A DNA stretch of 6,113 nucleotides from Selenomonadales bacterium (lineage in GTDB: Bacteria > Bacillota > Clostridia > Christensenellales > QALW01): contig QALW01000015.1 in the NCBI GenBank assembly GCA_003150515.1, positions 1 to 6,113 of the forward strand, in the 5' to 3' direction. This document shows, piece by piece, positions 5,379-6,113 of this stretch (position 1 is the first letter of the stretch; every line of letters begins with the position of its first letter). A program made the translations under genes and the position numbers. The notes beneath the pieces are model-generated. The model made no database searches. It was not told the origin of the DNA and saw only the letters and a program-made list of their open reading frames with translations.

Positions 5379-5541
5379 GCTTTTTATATAATATGCATAC
5401 CCCCCGCCGGCATAGCCGGCGGGGGGTATAAGCCACCCCCTGCGGGGCGGACAAAAGCAAAGCTTTTGTCCGCCCCGCAGGGGGTGGCTTATACCCCCCG
5501 CCGGCTATGCCGGCGGGGGGTATGCATATTATATAAAAAGC
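5379..5541. repeat. Perfect inverted repeat E (two 80-bp arms), also foldable as a nested cloverleaf
   Basis: Bases 5379-5458 are the exact reverse complement of 5462-5541, with loop AAA (5459-5461). Each arm contains its own perfect hairpin, 5397-5411/5415-5429 (15 bp, loop ATA) and 5491-5505/5509-5523 (15 bp, loop TAT). The element can therefore refold as an 18-bp outer stem (5379-5396/5524-5541) closing hairpins of 15, 29 and 15 bp with no unpaired junction base. The 29-bp centre contains further CCCC-TGC-GGGG and CCCC-GCA-GGGG mini-hairpins, allowing a second-level cloverleaf. It lies between two divergent promoters. Both strands encode the same peptide across it, so open frames here are artefacts. 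Confidence 0.95.
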
Positions 5542-5561
5542 GCATTTTATTTCTTTTATAT

Positions 5562-5580
5562 TATGAGAATAATACTCATA
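5562..5580. promoter_or_regulatory. Fur-like operator dyad upstream of the lipoprotein gene
   Basis: TATGAGAAT-A-ATACTCATA is a 9-1-9 dyad with 8 of 9 symmetric positions. Its core TGAGAAT-A-ATACTCA agrees with the Fur 7-1-7 consensus TGATAATnATTATCA at 11 of 14 positions. It lies about 40 bases upstream of the extended -10 box of the lipoprotein gene, so it could also serve an activator. A single dyad in AT-rich DNA may be coincidental. Confidence 0.3.
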
Positions 5581-5617
5581 GAAGTTAGAATTGTCTCTTT
5601 TTGAAGGCAAAAACGCA

Positions 5618-5626
5618 TGCTATAAT
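5618..5626 (+). promoter_or_regulatory. Extended -10 promoter of the lipoprotein gene
   Basis: TGC-TATAAT (5618-5626) is a perfect extended -10 element. The sequence at the -35 position (TTTTTG at 17-base spacing) is poor, as is common for extended -10 promoters. The predicted start near 5633 leaves a leader of about 32 bases to the ATG at 5665. Confidence 0.6.
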
Positions 5627-5664
5627 AAAAATATATTATCTTTATTATAATGAAGGAGTCTACT

Positions 5665-6113
5665 ATGAAAAAGATGCTTATAATGCTGCTGACTCTTGGC
5701 CTGATAATTTCAGCGTCCAGTTGTCAGAGTCCGCAAAGTTCACCCGCTTCATCCATTTCACCGTCTGCTACTTCTATAACCGGCTCAACGCAAACCGCTC
5801 AGAATTCCCCCGACCCCTCTCAGCCTAGTGCCGAATTGCCGAAATATAACGTCAACAACATTGTAGGCGTAGACCAATTTGGCCGCACCTTTGATATAAT
5901 TGGAGGAGAAAAATCAGAAAAGCAGGTGGGAATGTTCTATTTCCTGTGGCTGGGTCAGCCTTTATTCAGCGGCGTTTATGACGCTACAAAAATATATAAC
6001 GAATACGGCGAGGATGTGCTCTTTCACGAAACCAGCGATATCAGCCCTGAAGGCCAATTCCATTTCTGGGGAGAACCTCTTTACGGCTATTATAACTCGG
6101 GCGATGAATATGT
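5665..6113 (+). CDS. Secreted lipoprotein, N-terminal 149 residues (cut by window edge)
   Basis: The frame opens at an ATG preceded by AAGGAG (5653-5658) at 6 bases and remains open to the window end. Residues 1-20 form a lipoprotein signal (MKKMLIMLLTLGLIISASSC) with Cys20 as the expected lipid-modified residue; the lipobox ASSC is slightly off the LxxC consensus. Residues 21-58 are a Ser/Pro/Thr-rich tether. A folded domain starts near residue 64 (NIVGVDQFGRTFDIIGG), followed by VGMFYFLWLGQPLFSGVYD and then FHFWGEPLYGYYNSGDEY close to the cut. From memory this aromatic pattern resembles secreted clostridial proteins with a glycoside-hydrolase-like barrel, but too little of the domain is present to be sure. 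It is transcribed divergently from the corrinoid activator, with palindrome E between them. Confidence 0.85.
   Translation, partial: MKKMLIMLLTLGLIISASSCQSPQSSPASSISPSATSITGSTQTAQNSPDPSQPSAELPKYNVNNIVGVDQFGRTFDIIGGEKSEKQVGMFYFLWLGQPLFSGVYDATKIYNEYGEDVLFHETSDISPEGQFHFWGEPLYGYYNSGDEY

Noticed and set aside
250..5541. Reading the palindromic elements as a CRISPR array or insertion sequence
   Set aside because: No direct repeat with regular spacers recurs, the elements share no sequence, and none encloses a transposase gene or shows clear target-site duplications.
259..5543. Shared 11-mer ATAAAAAGCGC in elements A and E as a sign of common ancestry
   Set aside because: Matches of this length are expected by chance within 6 kb on two strands, and in E the match runs past the end of the palindrome.
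5310..5610. Plus and minus frames carrying the same peptide (CIPPAGIAGGGYKPPP)
   Set aside because: The identity on both strands is a necessary result of the perfect 80-bp inverted repeat and is not evidence of a gene.

Overview
The window looks like chromosomal DNA of an anaerobic low-to-mid GC Bacillota, probably a clostridial lineage. The evidence is AGGAGG-type ribosome binding sites, TATAAT -10 boxes, AT-rich intergenic DNA, a Pro/Thr-rich secreted YkuD transpeptidase, a Cys lipoprotein, and a ferredoxin-ASKHA corrinoid-activator protein of the type found in corrinoid-using anaerobes. No species can be named from the sequence.

Layout, left to right. (1) The C-terminal end of an unrecognised plus-strand gene (1-240). 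(2) A 331-bp convergent intergenic region that is almost entirely base-paired DNA: a perfect cloverleaf (250-452), then two perfect palindromes (454-515, 517-560). (3) A minus-strand two-gene operon, an amidohydrolase (1667-2458) followed by a secreted L,D-transpeptidase (572-1654), with a promoter candidate near 2500. (4) A gene-poor 687-bp stretch (2459-3145) holding a possible plus-strand promoter and structured RNA, and a second cloverleaf flanked by two hairpins (2864-3030). (5) A second minus-strand unit, a RACo-like reductive activator of corrinoid proteins (start reassigned to 5157) followed by a small two-helix membrane protein (3146-3445). A good promoter (5334-5362) and a leader that folds into one long hairpin (5185-5321) precede it. 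(6) A divergent intergenic region with a perfect inverted repeat of two 80-bp arms that can also fold as a cloverleaf (5379-5541). (7) The start of a plus-strand lipoprotein gene (5665 to the window end).

The most unusual content is the set of three large intergenic elements. Each can fold into an outer stem closing exactly three hairpins, with zero to two unpaired junction bases, and nearly all hairpins end in three-base loops. Arm sequences and lengths differ completely between elements, so architecture rather than sequence is shared. They lie outside all supported coding regions, in a convergent, a same-strand and a divergent gap. I do not recognise this as a named element class. Possible roles are termination or insulation, cruciform or single-strand recognition sites, non-autonomous mobile or REP-like elements, or products of a palindrome-forming replication process. 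The sequence alone does not decide among these.

The genes do not form one obvious pathway. The transpeptidase and the lipoprotein act at the cell envelope. The corrinoid activator would serve a methyltransferase system that is not in the window.
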